Source of the DNA: WVXP01 sp964348095
GTDB lineage: Bacteria; Desulfobacterota; BSN033; WVXP01
Assembly: GCA_964348095.1 (NCBI GenBank)
Contig: CAYGBK010000005.1
Location: 31,135-95,134 of the forward strand
Reading direction: 5' to 3'
DNA: 64,000 nt
Shown here: positions 18,060 to 26,156 of the stretch, piece by piece
Position numbering within the stretch: position 1 is the stretch's first letter
How the letters are laid out: every line of letters starts with the position of its first letter
Made by a program: the position numbers and the translations under genes
The notes under the pieces: generated by a model
Databases searched by the model: none
Told to the model about the DNA's origin: nothing
Seen by the model: the letters and a program-made list of their open reading frames with translations, nothing else

Positions 18060-19448
18060 ATGAGATCCTCGAAGATTCTCGTCGTAGAGGATGACGCGAG
18101 CATGGGGTTTTTTCTTTGCGAGGCCATGAACAAGGAGGGGTACCACGCTTCACCTGTTCCCAATGGTGAGGAGGCCCTATCCAGGCTGCGGCGCGAGGAT
18201 TTCGACCTTGTGATTCTCGATCTCAAACTTCCACGGATGAGTGGAATGGATGTGTTGGCAAATATCAAACGAACCCATCCGGACACCACCATCATCATGA
18301 TTACCGCTCATGGTTCACGGCGTGTCGCCCTCGAGGCACTCAGGAAAGGTGCCTATGACTACTTTAGTAAACCTTTCGACATCAATGAGATGCGCATCGT
18401 GATCCGCCGAGCCTTGGAAAAGACTAAATTGCAACGGGAGGTCCAGAGCCTGAAAAATCGGGTGGAAGGGAAAGTGGGATTGCGAAATATTATCGGCAAG
18501 AGCAAGGCTGTTCATGAGGTCTTCGAAATTGTTGAGACCGTTGTGGATAACGATGTAACGGTTCTGATTACTGGAGAGAGTGGGACAGGAAAAGAACTGA
18601 TTGCAGAAGCGATTCACTATAACAGCCCGAGGCGGGCACACCCTATGGTGAAGCTCAATTGTGCGGCCATTCCTGAGACCCTTTTGGAAAGCGAACTCTT
18701 CGGTTATGAGAGAGGGGCTTTTACCGGAGCGACTAAGCGGAAACTCGGTAAGTTTGAAATGGCACATGGCGGGACTCTCCTCCTTGACGAGATTGGCGAC
18801 CTGAGTCTGGCTACACAATCCAAACTTCTCCGGGTCTTACAAGAACAGGAGTTTGAACGGGTGGGAGGAGTGGAGCCCATCCGGGTTGACGTTCGAATCA
18901 TAGCCGCAACCAATCGAGATCTGAGACAACGAGTGCAGGAGGGGAAGTTTCGGGAAGACCTCTTTTTCCGTCTCAAGGTCCTTCCCATCCATATTGCTCC
19001 TCTCAGAGAAAGGAGGGAGGACATTCCCCTGCTGGTCGAACACTTCCTGAAGATCTTCCAGACCCGATACGAAAAAAGAATTGAAAAGATTTCAGAAGAG
19101 GCCATGGATCTCCTGGTCAGCTATTCATGGCCTGGTAACGTGAGAGAATTGGAGAATGCTATTCAGCGGGCTGTGGTTCTCTCGGGGGACTCGGTCGTTC
19201 AGGAGTGGAATCTCCCGCCGGAAATCCAGGGCCGGGAGGAACGGACTTTTGGTGGGACGATTCGTCTCGACAGTGGTCTATCGCTGGGGGAAAAGGTGGA
19301 AAGCCTTACCAGAGAGATGGAAAAACGGTTGATCGTCGAGGCGCTGGATAAGGCGAGTGGAAAACGGGAGAAAGCAGCCCGATTGCTGAATTTGAGCATT
19401 AAAACCCTCTACAATAAGATGAAAAAATACGATCTTCTCGGTCGTTAA
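18060..19448 (+). CDS. pilR: PilR-type sigma-54-dependent response regulator
   Basis: The 462-residue product has a receiver domain (ILVVEDDASMGFFL, phospho-acceptor in VILDLKLPRMSGMD), an AAA+ sigma-54 interaction domain with Walker A GESGTGKELIAEAIHY, the GAFTGA loop (YERGAFTGATKR), Walker B GGTLLLDEIGDL, and a Fis-type helix-turn-helix near the C-terminus (REKAARLLNLSIKTLYNKMKK). GAFTGA makes it a true sigma-54 activator. Three sigma-54 promoters flank it, at the pilM operon, the kinase operon and pilA, so it is the likely regulator of all three. The symbol is by role and position; other NtrC subfamilies look similar. Confidence 0.9.
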   Translation: MRSSKILVVEDDASMGFFLCEAMNKEGYHASPVPNGEEALSRLRREDFDLVILDLKLPRMSGMDVLANIKRTHPDTTIIMITAHGSRRVALEALRKGAYDYFSKPFDINEMRIVIRRALEKTKLQREVQSLKNRVEGKVGLRNIIGKSKAVHEVFEIVETVVDNDVTVLITGESGTGKELIAEAIHYNSPRRAHPMVKLNCAAIPETLLESELFGYERGAFTGATKRKLGKFEMAHGGTLLLDEIGDLSLATQSKLLRVLQEQEFERVGGVEPIRVDVRIIAATNRDLRQRVQEGKFREDLFFRLKVLPIHIAPLRERREDIPLLVEHFLKIFQTRYEKRIEKISEEAMDLLVSYSWPGNVRELENAIQRAVVLSGDSVVQEWNLPPEIQGREERTFGGTIRLDSGLSLGEKVESLTREMEKRLIVEALDKASGKREKAARLLNLSIKTLYNKMKKYDLLGR

Positions 19449-19754
19449 CGAATGTGAAACTCTGCAGGAATCGGGGTGCAGGGGGCGGCAAAACCAGACC
19501 AGGAGCTGCCAGGGATCAGGTAGGTGGTTTCATCGAAAAGAATCACGTGCTGATCTCTGGCCGCTGTGGATCGTCGATCAGAAGACCGTTACATGTAACC
19601 TTTTACCGATTTCTTCAATTTCGAGGATCCTTTTAGACAGTATCTTGAGTTTGCATTTTTGGAGAAGACGTAGGCCACAACAAAAAAATCTTTTAATTTA
19701 AATATTTATGTTATTATCGGTCTCTCATCGTCGACCATCCTTGATCGGTAAGCG
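19449..19754. other. pilA upstream region with AT-rich activator-site candidate
   Basis: No gene is visible. An A/T-rich tract at 19678-19720 (runs of A, then TTTAATTTAAATATTTATG) lies 60-100 bases before the predicted pilA start, where enhancer and bending-protein sites for sigma-54 activators usually sit. A G-rich stretch at 19480-19530 has no clear fold. Confidence 0.4.
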
Positions 19755-19770
19755 TTGGCATCCTATTTGC
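19755..19770 (+). promoter_or_regulatory. Sigma-54 promoter of the major pilin gene
   Basis: TTGGCATCCTATTTGC fits the -24/-12 consensus with exact spacing. The start would be near 19782, about 70 bases before the pilin ATG. In Pseudomonas, Geobacter and Myxococcus pilA is also sigma-54 and PilR dependent, which supports the call. Confidence 0.78.
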
Positions 19771-19783
19771 TTGTACAAGCAAA
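19766..19783. repeat. Perfect 18-base palindrome over the pilA -12 element and start site
   Basis: TTTGCTTGTACAAGCAAA is its own reverse complement. It includes the -12 GC pair and runs to about +2, so a protein bound here would block sigma-54 polymerase. It shares a TTGT/ACAA core with the palindrome at 4931-4946. Confidence 0.65.
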
Positions 19784-19853
19784 GGGGAGTTGATTACACG
19801 TCGATGGGCCATACTCCTCGTAAATCGAGCCCATGGAGAAAGGGGATAGGGCA

Positions 19854-20327
19854 ATGAAGAAAAGGAGAAAGAGCCAGAGAGGTTTTACATTGGTTGAATT
19901 GATGGTGGTGATCATCATCGTTGGTATTCTGGCAGCCATCGCTGTACCTCTCTACACGGACTATGTGCAGAAAGCGAGGGTTACCGAGGCGACAAGTATC
20001 ATGGGGGCGATCATCACGGCTCAAAAAATTTGGCGGCAAAGAACCACCCAGCATTTCGATGCGAACGACTTCACGACATTTAAACAGCGGGGAATAGATA
20101 TTTCTGATACCGTTTATTTCACTTATGCTGTCGCGGCCACTCCCGGGGACCCAGCAACAGGCACAGACCCGTCGTTTCTCATCACGGCAACAGCTCAGCT
20201 GGCTTTTGATGGTGTCGGTGGCAGCACGGTCACGTACGACAGTTCGCAGGCAGTCGGCTCGAGATGGGCCAGCACAGGCACAATAACCGCAGATATGCTC
20301 CCATCGGAACCGTCTCTAGGGCCTTAA
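19854..20327 (+). CDS. pilA: Major type IV pilin PilA
   Basis: The ATG at 19854 follows a GGAGAAAGGGG stretch and gives a short basic leader, MKKRRKSQRG, cut before FTLVELMVVIIIVGILAAIA, the class III methylation and cleavage signature with Glu5. The mature protein is about 147 residues, with a globular part rich in Thr, Ser, Ala and Asp. There are no cysteines, so the usual C-terminal disulfide loop is absent. An in-frame ATG at 19833 is a weaker alternative. It is the first gene after the sigma-54 promoter and leads the minor-pilin group. Confidence 0.92.
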   Translation: MKKRRKSQRGFTLVELMVVIIIVGILAAIAVPLYTDYVQKARVTEATSIMGAIITAQKIWRQRTTQHFDANDFTTFKQRGIDISDTVYFTYAVAATPGDPATGTDPSFLITATAQLAFDGVGGSTVTYDSSQAVGSRWASTGTITADMLPSEPSLGP

Positions 20328-20489
20328 TCTCAGACGATTCATCTGTTCCACTCGTTGGCCCCGCTTAATTGCTGGTGGCGAGCAAAAACCATTGGTTCAC
20401 TCATATTGATAGCATCCCTTCGTTTCTCGGTTTTCTCGAGGAAACGTCACCTATCTCTCACCAAAAAGACGAGTAAGAGGTTTCAAGGG

Positions 20490-20978
20490 GTGGACACGAA
20501 ACGAGGACTTTGGAGGACACTCGGTCCTGAAAAAGGGCTCTCTTTGCTTGAAGTCCTGATCGCTGGTGTCATCCTCGGGATCGCCGTTATCGCTTTCTCC
20601 TACCTGTTCGGGACAGCCGGGGAGGACATTGTGCAGTTGGGCAATGAGAGGGTTTCCCTTCAGGTTGCCCATCAAGAGATGGAGGATCTTCTCGGTCTGC
20701 CCTATGACGATTCTCTCCTCTCCGCGGGACGCCACTACCGGCGATTCAAGAGGCCTCCGGCGGATGTGAAGGCGCCTGATTTGGACGGAGAACTGTTCAT
20801 TGAATGGCGGGTCAGCGATTTTGACGATTCTTATGGGACGGGTCAAGACTACAAGGGAATTATTCTGGAGCTATACGACGACCTTCTTGACGGCGAAACT
20901 GACTGGCAGGGAACCGATCCTACCCTCAATTCGCCTGCGGAACTGGTTGTCACGCTAACCACTTTCATTACTCCTTAG
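20490..20978 (+). CDS. pilV: PilV-like minor pilin
   Basis: The chosen start is a GTG at 20490 with AAGAGG upstream, giving a 16-residue leader MDTKRGLWRTLGPEKG and the cleavage region LSLLEVLIAGVILGIAVIAF with Glu5. A far upstream TTG near 20355 would give a leader of about 60 residues, too long for a prepilin. The mature part is about 146 residues and acidic (WRVSDFDDSYGTGQDYKG). PilV-type proteins form part of the priming complex at the pilus tip. Only the N-terminus is strongly diagnostic, so PilI/GspI-like naming is also possible. Confidence 0.75.
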   Translation: MDTKRGLWRTLGPEKGLSLLEVLIAGVILGIAVIAFSYLFGTAGEDIVQLGNERVSLQVAHQEMEDLLGLPYDDSLLSAGRHYRRFKRPPADVKAPDLDGELFIEWRVSDFDDSYGTGQDYKGIILELYDDLLDGETDWQGTDPTLNSPAELVVTLTTFITP

Positions 20979-20990
20979 GCTGGAGCTTCT

Positions 20991-21704
20991 ATGGCCTCGC
21001 AGTGTCGACTACCACGATGGGCCGGACCGATCTTGAGATCGGATGGGACGGTTCTTCTCGAACTTGTCGTGTCATCCCTCATTCTTGTGGTCGTGATTAT
21101 GGCTATTGGGACTTTCTTTATGGGACATCTTACAGCTTTTGACCGGGGAAAAGAGCAGATGGAACTCCAGCGAATGGGGAGCCTCATTATGGAGGGGATG
21201 ATTCGGCCCATTCGGGAAGGAAGTCAGGTTGTCGGAATCGTCGCCGGCCCTTCTGGGGCTTATCGGGATATTCAAGTTTTCTACCCCGGAGAACCTTTTT
21301 TCGATGCAAACCGAAACGGCGTTTATGATGAGGGTGAGGACTTTATCGATATATATCAAAGGGATTCAGATGGACTCGCTGAAGGGTTTAAGGAGATTTG
21401 GAACGCAGCAAGTGGAATGGGCCCCAGTGCCGTGCCTACGGTCTATTTCGGTCTGGATGACACGGGGCCGTATGGTGGAACAATTACCAAAGGGTCCACA
21501 CCTTCCGACGGAGTTCCCTGGGATATTCTGGTCAGCGACGCGACTAGAGGATCTCTCTGGTTTGACAAACTGGAGTTTGTGACCCCCTCCGGGCCCGGTC
21601 AGTCCCTTAGCATCGCCTTCACAATTCGAAACGACATGGGCACGAACGACCAGACGGATGATATTTCCATGGATTTCTCATCTTCGGTGAATTTGAGGGA
21701 ATAG
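20991..21704 (+). CDS. pilW: PilW-like minor pilin
   Basis: The 237-residue product has an N-terminal lead of about 19 residues, then TVLLELVVSSLILVVVIMAI, a prepilin-type helix with Glu at position 5 after the likely cleavage following Gly19. The body includes an Asp/Asn-rich stretch (FFDANRNGVYDEGEDFIDIY) that resembles a calcium-binding loop. Size and place between a PilV-like and a PilX-like gene match PilW/PilJ minor pilins. The gene starts 12 bases after pilV ends. Confidence 0.72.
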   Translation: MASQCRLPRWAGPILRSDGTVLLELVVSSLILVVVIMAIGTFFMGHLTAFDRGKEQMELQRMGSLIMEGMIRPIREGSQVVGIVAGPSGAYRDIQVFYPGEPFFDANRNGVYDEGEDFIDIYQRDSDGLAEGFKEIWNAASGMGPSAVPTVYFGLDDTGPYGGTITKGSTPSDGVPWDILVSDATRGSLWFDKLEFVTPSGPGQSLSIAFTIRNDMGTNDQTDDISMDFSSSVNLRE

Positions 21705-21708
21705 CACG

Positions 21709-24183
21709 GTGAGAGACTGGAGCAGGATCGGGCACGTCATAAATGGAGGCTCCTGTGGGAAAGGGCCGGTAACTTACAGAGAGGGAGTGGATTTCCGGAC
21801 ATGGAGTAAAACCCAGGGACACGCCCTGGTTATGGCCGTTGTTTTCGTCTTCTTTTTGACCCTCTTTGGCCTTGCCTTTTACCGGTTTGCAGAAACGGAT
21901 GTAGATCTCATTGGAAGTGACCGGAATGCGATGGCGGCCTATTATGCCGCTCAGGCCGGTATGCAAAAGGCAGCATGGATCGTCAAAAATCACAGGGCGA
22001 TCACAGCGGGAGGTTCCCTGTCGACTCTCAATCCCTTCAGCACCAACTTCTATTCTGGCGGTGTTCCACTCCTTGAGGATTTTCAGCAAGTGGCCCACGA
22101 CAACCAGGACCCTCTGTCTCCCGGGGGGAATGCCCCTAGCCGATATTTTCGAATCAATTGGGTAGATGCCAGGGGTTTGAGTGGGGACAGCCAGAAACTC
22201 ATGAATCGGGTGAGGGTTCAGGTTCTGGGTGCTTTGGATGTTGATGGAGATGGAGCGGCAGGGCTGTCCGATATGGATGGTGACAACTTCTATATAGACC
22301 GGGACGACGTAAATCGAAAATTTGAGGCCGTCGTCGGGCTTCCAGGGTCCCTGGCAGAAAACATTTCCGCCGGTGCACCCGATTTTACATACGGGAGCGG
22401 ATCAACATCAATTACTCTTATCGACCAGTATGAACGGCTTGTGACGCAGGACGGGTACGATGTGCCACCGGAGAGTGGCTTCCTGTATTACCAGCTGGGA
22501 GGACTGGGAGGATGGGATCAGTACGGTTACATCTTCGGAAAACCAACGATACAGGGGCAAATCGAGCTTCCACCAGGGCTCTTTGACGTTGATGGAAAGC
22601 CGCAACTTGCCTATTTTTCGGGGCTTGACCCCAGAACATATGCCGGCGATCAGATTTTTACCAGCCTTAACGATCCCACAGCAGGTGTCAATGGGAGGGA
22701 TATCGTCTTTGTCGATGGGAACGTCACGATTCAGGGCCTTGACTTTGGCTATCTAGATAACAGTGGCGTTTTGAGAGGCGCTGACTGGACAGAGACCGAT
22801 GTTACAATCATTGCCACTGGAACAATCACCGCGAAGGATATCCGGTGTGGTACCGTGGGCCGTCTCACCCTGATTGGGAAGGACATCCTCCTCGTGGGAG
22901 ATTATGATACCCAGATCAACGGCGTCGCCCTGGCAAGCGGAACCATCACCCTCGACGACCAGGAAAACCTGGCAGATCCTCGGGGATGTCAATTTGGTGT
23001 CCTTAAGAATGGGGCGAATCCTGCGGAGCCTGTCAGATACACGGCGTATTTCATGGGGACTATCCTTGCCGGCACGAGTATCAATCTCAAAAACGCGGGA
23101 TGGACCGTCCTTTTTGACGATAAAGTGATCAATGGCCTCATGTACGATGGAACGGTATCTAAGCCGACACGGGTCTATGAAAGTGCCGAGAATTCAGGTT
23201 TTCCCGGTGATTGGCAAATGCATGGGGAACAGCTCAGAACGCGACAGGAGCAATACACCCAAGCTGAGATTGATGGTGGTGAGGCAGTCTGGTGGGATAC
23301 TGGCGGTGACAACGTGCCCGAACTCATGCGGATCTACCAGGAGCCTACTTGGGAACCGATCACGAGCTTAAATCCTGACAATCACGACTATGGAATTGAA
23401 GACCAACTTGAGTACGATCATGAGGATCTTACCGGCACGTGGGAGGATTGGTCTTCTTATCGGGCGCTCACCTTCTGGATGTCGCTTGACAATTTTGGGA
23501 GAATCTCCGGATCGAGGGAGACGAGGCGGATGTTCTATTTTCGCGTCCGACTTGAGGGTGAGAATCCGACTACCTTTGCTGACTTCGGTGGTCCCAGCGA
23601 CGGCTATTATCTTTCCAACTACCACGGGGCGTATGACAACGCAACCAACCCTGGCGATGGTACATGGAGGCATGTGCGAATCCCATTGAGCGAGATCGAT
23701 CCCGCGGTAGCCTTTGATATCGACGGCGTGGATGAGATCCGATTTCAACTCCGTGGTCTTGAACTGAGTTGGTATACCCCGTCCGGGGAGAGGCGGTGGA
23801 TCGATTACGATACGAGTGGTTCTGACTATGGTGTCCAGGGTAAATTCGTTCTGCACGAAGGAGGAAATGTGTGGCCAGTGAGATTTTGGCAGCAGCTTCC
23901 CGATGTTCGACACAGGCTTTACTATACCACCGGCGGCGACCCTCATGATACAGCTGTCGATCCAGAAAATGATCCCAATGACCAATGGATATTTTGGAAC
24001 CCTGATCCGGCCGATCCCGCCAACATGGTTCCCCTCTATTTTGAAGACCATCTCGACCCAAATATGAGGATCGATCAGATTCAGGTGCGTGGCAGGCCTG
24101 CCAGTAATGCATTTCTTGAATACGGTCTGCCGCGGGCCTTCCATTATGCGGTGACTCATCTCCAGGAGTACGAAATCTTCTAA
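21709..24183 (+). CDS. Giant PilX-like pilus protein
   Basis: The 824-residue product starts with GTG four bases after the pilW stop, with GAGGG upstream. Residues about 35-95 form a PilX_N domain: a Gly-His cleavage site, a hydrophobic helix (ALVMAVVFVFFLTLFGLAFY) and the AMAAYYAAQAGMQKAAWI segment. Usual PilX proteins are 150-200 residues. Here about 700 more follow, with an EF-like DVDGDGAAGLSDMDGD motif near residue 178, a beta-rich middle part with repeated TITA and DITL-like strands, and a C-terminal part rich in Trp, Tyr and Asp that ends in a DPxNDPNDQWIFW-like region. It may be a tip adhesin, since no PilY1 is present. Function is inferred from context. Confidence 0.7.
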   Translation: MRDWSRIGHVINGGSCGKGPVTYREGVDFRTWSKTQGHALVMAVVFVFFLTLFGLAFYRFAETDVDLIGSDRNAMAAYYAAQAGMQKAAWIVKNHRAITAGGSLSTLNPFSTNFYSGGVPLLEDFQQVAHDNQDPLSPGGNAPSRYFRINWVDARGLSGDSQKLMNRVRVQVLGALDVDGDGAAGLSDMDGDNFYIDRDDVNRKFEAVVGLPGSLAENISAGAPDFTYGSGSTSITLIDQYERLVTQDGYDVPPESGFLYYQLGGLGGWDQYGYIFGKPTIQGQIELPPGLFDVDGKPQLAYFSGLDPRTYAGDQIFTSLNDPTAGVNGRDIVFVDGNVTIQGLDFGYLDNSGVLRGADWTETDVTIIATGTITAKDIRCGTVGRLTLIGKDILLVGDYDTQINGVALASGTITLDDQENLADPRGCQFGVLKNGANPAEPVRYTAYFMGTILAGTSINLKNAGWTVLFDDKVINGLMYDGTVSKPTRVYESAENSGFPGDWQMHGEQLRTRQEQYTQAEIDGGEAVWWDTGGDNVPELMRIYQEPTWEPITSLNPDNHDYGIEDQLEYDHEDLTGTWEDWSSYRALTFWMSLDNFGRISGSRETRRMFYFRVRLEGENPTTFADFGGPSDGYYLSNYHGAYDNATNPGDGTWRHVRIPLSEIDPAVAFDIDGVDEIRFQLRGLELSWYTPSGERRWIDYDTSGSDYGVQGKFVLHEGGNVWPVRFWQQLPDVRHRLYYTTGGDPHDTAVDPENDPNDQWIFWNPDPADPANMVPLYFEDHLDPNMRIDQIQVRGRPASNAFLEYGLPRAFHYAVTHLQEYEIF

Positions 24184-24644
24184 ACCCTCCTCCCACACTC
24201 GAGTGGAGCGTTCTTCTACCACTTTCGCTCACGTCGTTCAGGCGGTGCCCTCTGCCAACCTTTGGCCGGACAGGTGGGAATGGGCTGTTGCCCAATTCCC
24301 TTCTCTCGACTTCTGTTTGTGAAATCGAAAAGGGAACTCCCTTCGCTGGCGAGAAATCTTTTCTCGACAATTCTAACGCTCGGCTCAACAACGGCGGGGC
24401 TAAGAATTGTGAGCGAAAAAATCTTGACTCGTGCTCAGAACCTCCGTTCTCACTTTCTGGCGAATTACTCTTTCAAAGCCGTGATCAGATTGTTCTAAAG
24501 GAGTTAGACAACGGCCCGGGGAATACTGATCCCGTTCTTCTGAAAGCGTCGCTCAGGGACAAGAGAATCTTCCTCGGGTTAGCGGGTGTTGACGGACAGA
24601 CTAGGTGACGTTGAATCTTTGGGGGAACACCTCGTAAGTCACGA
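24184..24644. other. Gene-free region after the pilin operon
   Basis: No supported gene. It contains a 10-base palindrome (CACTCGAGTG) at about 24196 and one copy of the dispersed repeat described separately. A typical terminator with a T-tract was not seen. Confidence 0.4.
24282..24376. repeat. Dispersed intergenic repeat, copy A (5' part)
   Basis: This copy shares GGCTGTTGCCCAA at its left end and TTTTCTCGACAATTCT at its right end with copy B at 25789-25990, in the same order and about the same spacing. The middle is diverged. Confidence 0.5.
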
Positions 24645-24673
24645 TTGACAACTCCTGGGGGCTATTATATAAA
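24645..24673 (+). promoter_or_regulatory. Sigma-70 promoter of coaE
   Basis: TTGACA at 24645-24650 and TATAAA at 24668-24673 are separated by 17 bases. The start would be near 24680, about 23 bases before the coaE ATG. Confidence 0.7.
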
Positions 24674-24702
24674 GTGCGGGGCAGGAGGGGGGAGATCAGG
24701 GG

Positions 24703-25338
24703 ATGATCGTTGCCGGATTGACAGGTGGTATTGCCAGCGGCAAGACCACTGTGGCCAGAATGTTCGCCGAAGAAGGGGCGTGCGTAATCGATCTCGATGA
24801 AGTCAGTCGATCCGTCGTGGAGCGTCATAAGCCTGCATGGCACGGGATTCTTAAGGCCTTTGGTAAAACAGTCGTTAAGAAGGACGGAAGGTTGGATCGG
24901 GCACGCCTCGGTCGCATCGTTTTTGGTGATCCTGCAAAAAGAAGAAAGCTTGAACAGATCGTTCATCCTCAGGTTGTGGCAATATACCAAAAAATATTAA
25001 CAAGAATTCTAGAAACTAATACTCAAGCTATTGTAATTACAGATGTTCCATTGCTAATGGAAGTTCAGATGGAGCAGAATTTCGACAAGATCATTGTCGT
25101 ATTCGTACCGCCAGAGTTTCAGATGAGAAGACTCGTCCAGCGGGACGGTTTGAGTGAGGAGGCAGCACAAAATCGATTGAAATCGCAAATGCCGATTGAG
25201 GAAAAAGTCAGGCGGGGTGACTTTGTTATCGACAACAGGGGGCCTTTAAGAGAGACGAGACGCCAGGTCAAGGAGGTTTATGAGGCCCTGAAACTGGCGA
25301 ATATGAAAAAACAGGGTGCGGCGCCTCGCAGAGACTGA
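24703..25338 (+). CDS. coaE: Dephospho-CoA kinase CoaE
   Basis: CoaE phosphorylates dephospho-CoA at the ribose 3' position, the last step of coenzyme A synthesis. The 211-residue product opens with VAGLTGGIASGKTTVARMF (Walker A), has the DLDEVSR lid-proximal motif, the VIVITDVPLLMEVQ-like DVPLL motif, and the RRLVQRDGLSEEAAQNRL lid region. Length is normal. A strong GAGGGGGGAG-like site precedes the ATG. It appears to be a single-gene unit with its own promoter. Confidence 0.95.
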   Translation: MIVAGLTGGIASGKTTVARMFAEEGACVIDLDEVSRSVVERHKPAWHGILKAFGKTVVKKDGRLDRARLGRIVFGDPAKRRKLEQIVHPQVVAIYQKILTRILETNTQAIVITDVPLLMEVQMEQNFDKIIVVFVPPEFQMRRLVQRDGLSEEAAQNRLKSQMPIEEKVRRGDFVIDNRGPLRETRRQVKEVYEALKLANMKKQGAAPRRD

Positions 25339-25415
25339 AGTCTTGATTTTCCTTTCGTGGTTTTTTGAAATCTGGATGACACTGAAGAGACTTCCTGCCA
25401 TCCAGATCCGGTCGG

Positions 25416-25676
25416 CTAGAGGGGCTTTTTCTTCGGGCCATAGTGACGCCGTTCCAATCCAGCCCACGGCTTTGGCGTGGTGCCTCTCGATGCCTTTCGT
25501 ATCAGCTCCAGATGTTTATAGAGGGAGTCCGTCGCCTTTACAGTGTAAGGGAGAATCTTTCCCATGTGGAGGAGCCTCGAGCCATCGATGATAACATAGT
25601 CATATCGATCGAGAAAAAACTTCTCTCCGGTGAAGGGAATGATCACTCTGTAAACATCGCCCCTCTCTTTTTTCAT
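25416..25676 (-). CDS. Small conserved-looking protein of unknown function
   Basis: An 86-residue product starts with MKKERGDVYRVIIPFTGEKF and ends with a basic tail (GPKKKPL). The ATG at 25676 has a strong CGGAGG site six bases upstream, and codon use resembles that of its neighbours, so it is probably real. The first half looks like a small beta-rich domain (VYRVIIPF, DYVIIDGS). I do not recognise a family. It converges on coaE with a 77-base gap. Confidence 0.62.
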   Translation of the reverse strand: MKKERGDVYRVIIPFTGEKFFLDRYDYVIIDGSRLLHMGKILPYTVKATDSLYKHLELIRKASRGTTPKPWAGLERRHYGPKKKPL

Positions 25677-26085
25677 AGAACCTCCGAAAGTTTCCTGGTG
25701 ACGTAGTTTTACTGAAGAATGGACAGGTCAAAAGGACGTGTGTCTTTCGAGTCCCGTTGCGAATGGCATGCCAAAATAGGCATTAACCGGCTGTTGCCCA
25801 AACCATTTTTTCGATTTTTCCCCGATCAAAGCATAAGGGGAACGCTCTTCCCTCGTCAAAAGCTTTTTTCGACAATTCTTTAAAGCCAAAGGATCAAGGT
25901 CAACGGACAAAGGTTTCTTTTGAGGGTGTGGTTTTTTTGCCCTTTTCCTTTCACCTTTTGCCTTTTACTCCCTTGCCACGTCCTGTCGGATTACCCTCGC
26001 AAATCGGGTATGAAATTGGTGCAGGGGAACTTGGGACAACACCATGTTAACGGATATCGGAAGGCGGGTATCAACTGCCTGGCAG
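25677..26085. other. Gene-free region between the small protein and the MoxR gene
   Basis: Nothing here is protein-like. The main content is repeat copy B. Frames that run into the MoxR gene from about 25920 translate the repeat and are not believable N-termini. Confidence 0.5.
25789..25990. repeat. Dispersed intergenic repeat, copy B (longest copy)
   Basis: This copy joins both parts of the family. Its left part matches copy A. Its right part has AAAGGATCAAGG, GGACAAAGGTTTC and a run of C/T-rich words (CCTTTTCC, CACCTTTTGCCTTTTAC) matching copies C and D. The A/G-rich and C/T-rich arms are roughly complementary, so the RNA or single strand could fold into a long imperfect hairpin. Confidence 0.6.
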
Positions 26086-26113
26086 TTGCATGGCCGACAC
26101 GGAATGGTATAAT
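26086..26113 (+). promoter_or_regulatory. Sigma-70 promoter of the MoxR gene
   Basis: TTGCAT at 26086-26091 and a perfect TATAAT at 26108-26113 are 16 bases apart. The start would be near 26120, which supports the downstream ATG at 26157 as the true start of the ATPase. Confidence 0.6.
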
Positions 26114-26156
26114 TGCGAGAGTCAGACCAAAAATCATCGATCCGGAGCGTGGGCAA

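Noticed and set aside
19449..19754. Cyclic di-GMP riboswitch before pilA
   Set aside because: A GCGGCAAAACC word recalls the GEMM motif, but the conserved GACGCAAAG segment and the paired stems are absent.
23368..24222. A 284-codon minus-strand frame opposite the PilX-like gene
   Set aside because: It is antisense to a clearly coding region, with no site or family match; treated as a mirror frame.
25920..26156. N-terminal extension of the MoxR ATPase
   Set aside because: The extra 79 residues translate a dispersed repeat and a promoter with a perfect TATAAT, so the ATG at 26157 is preferred.
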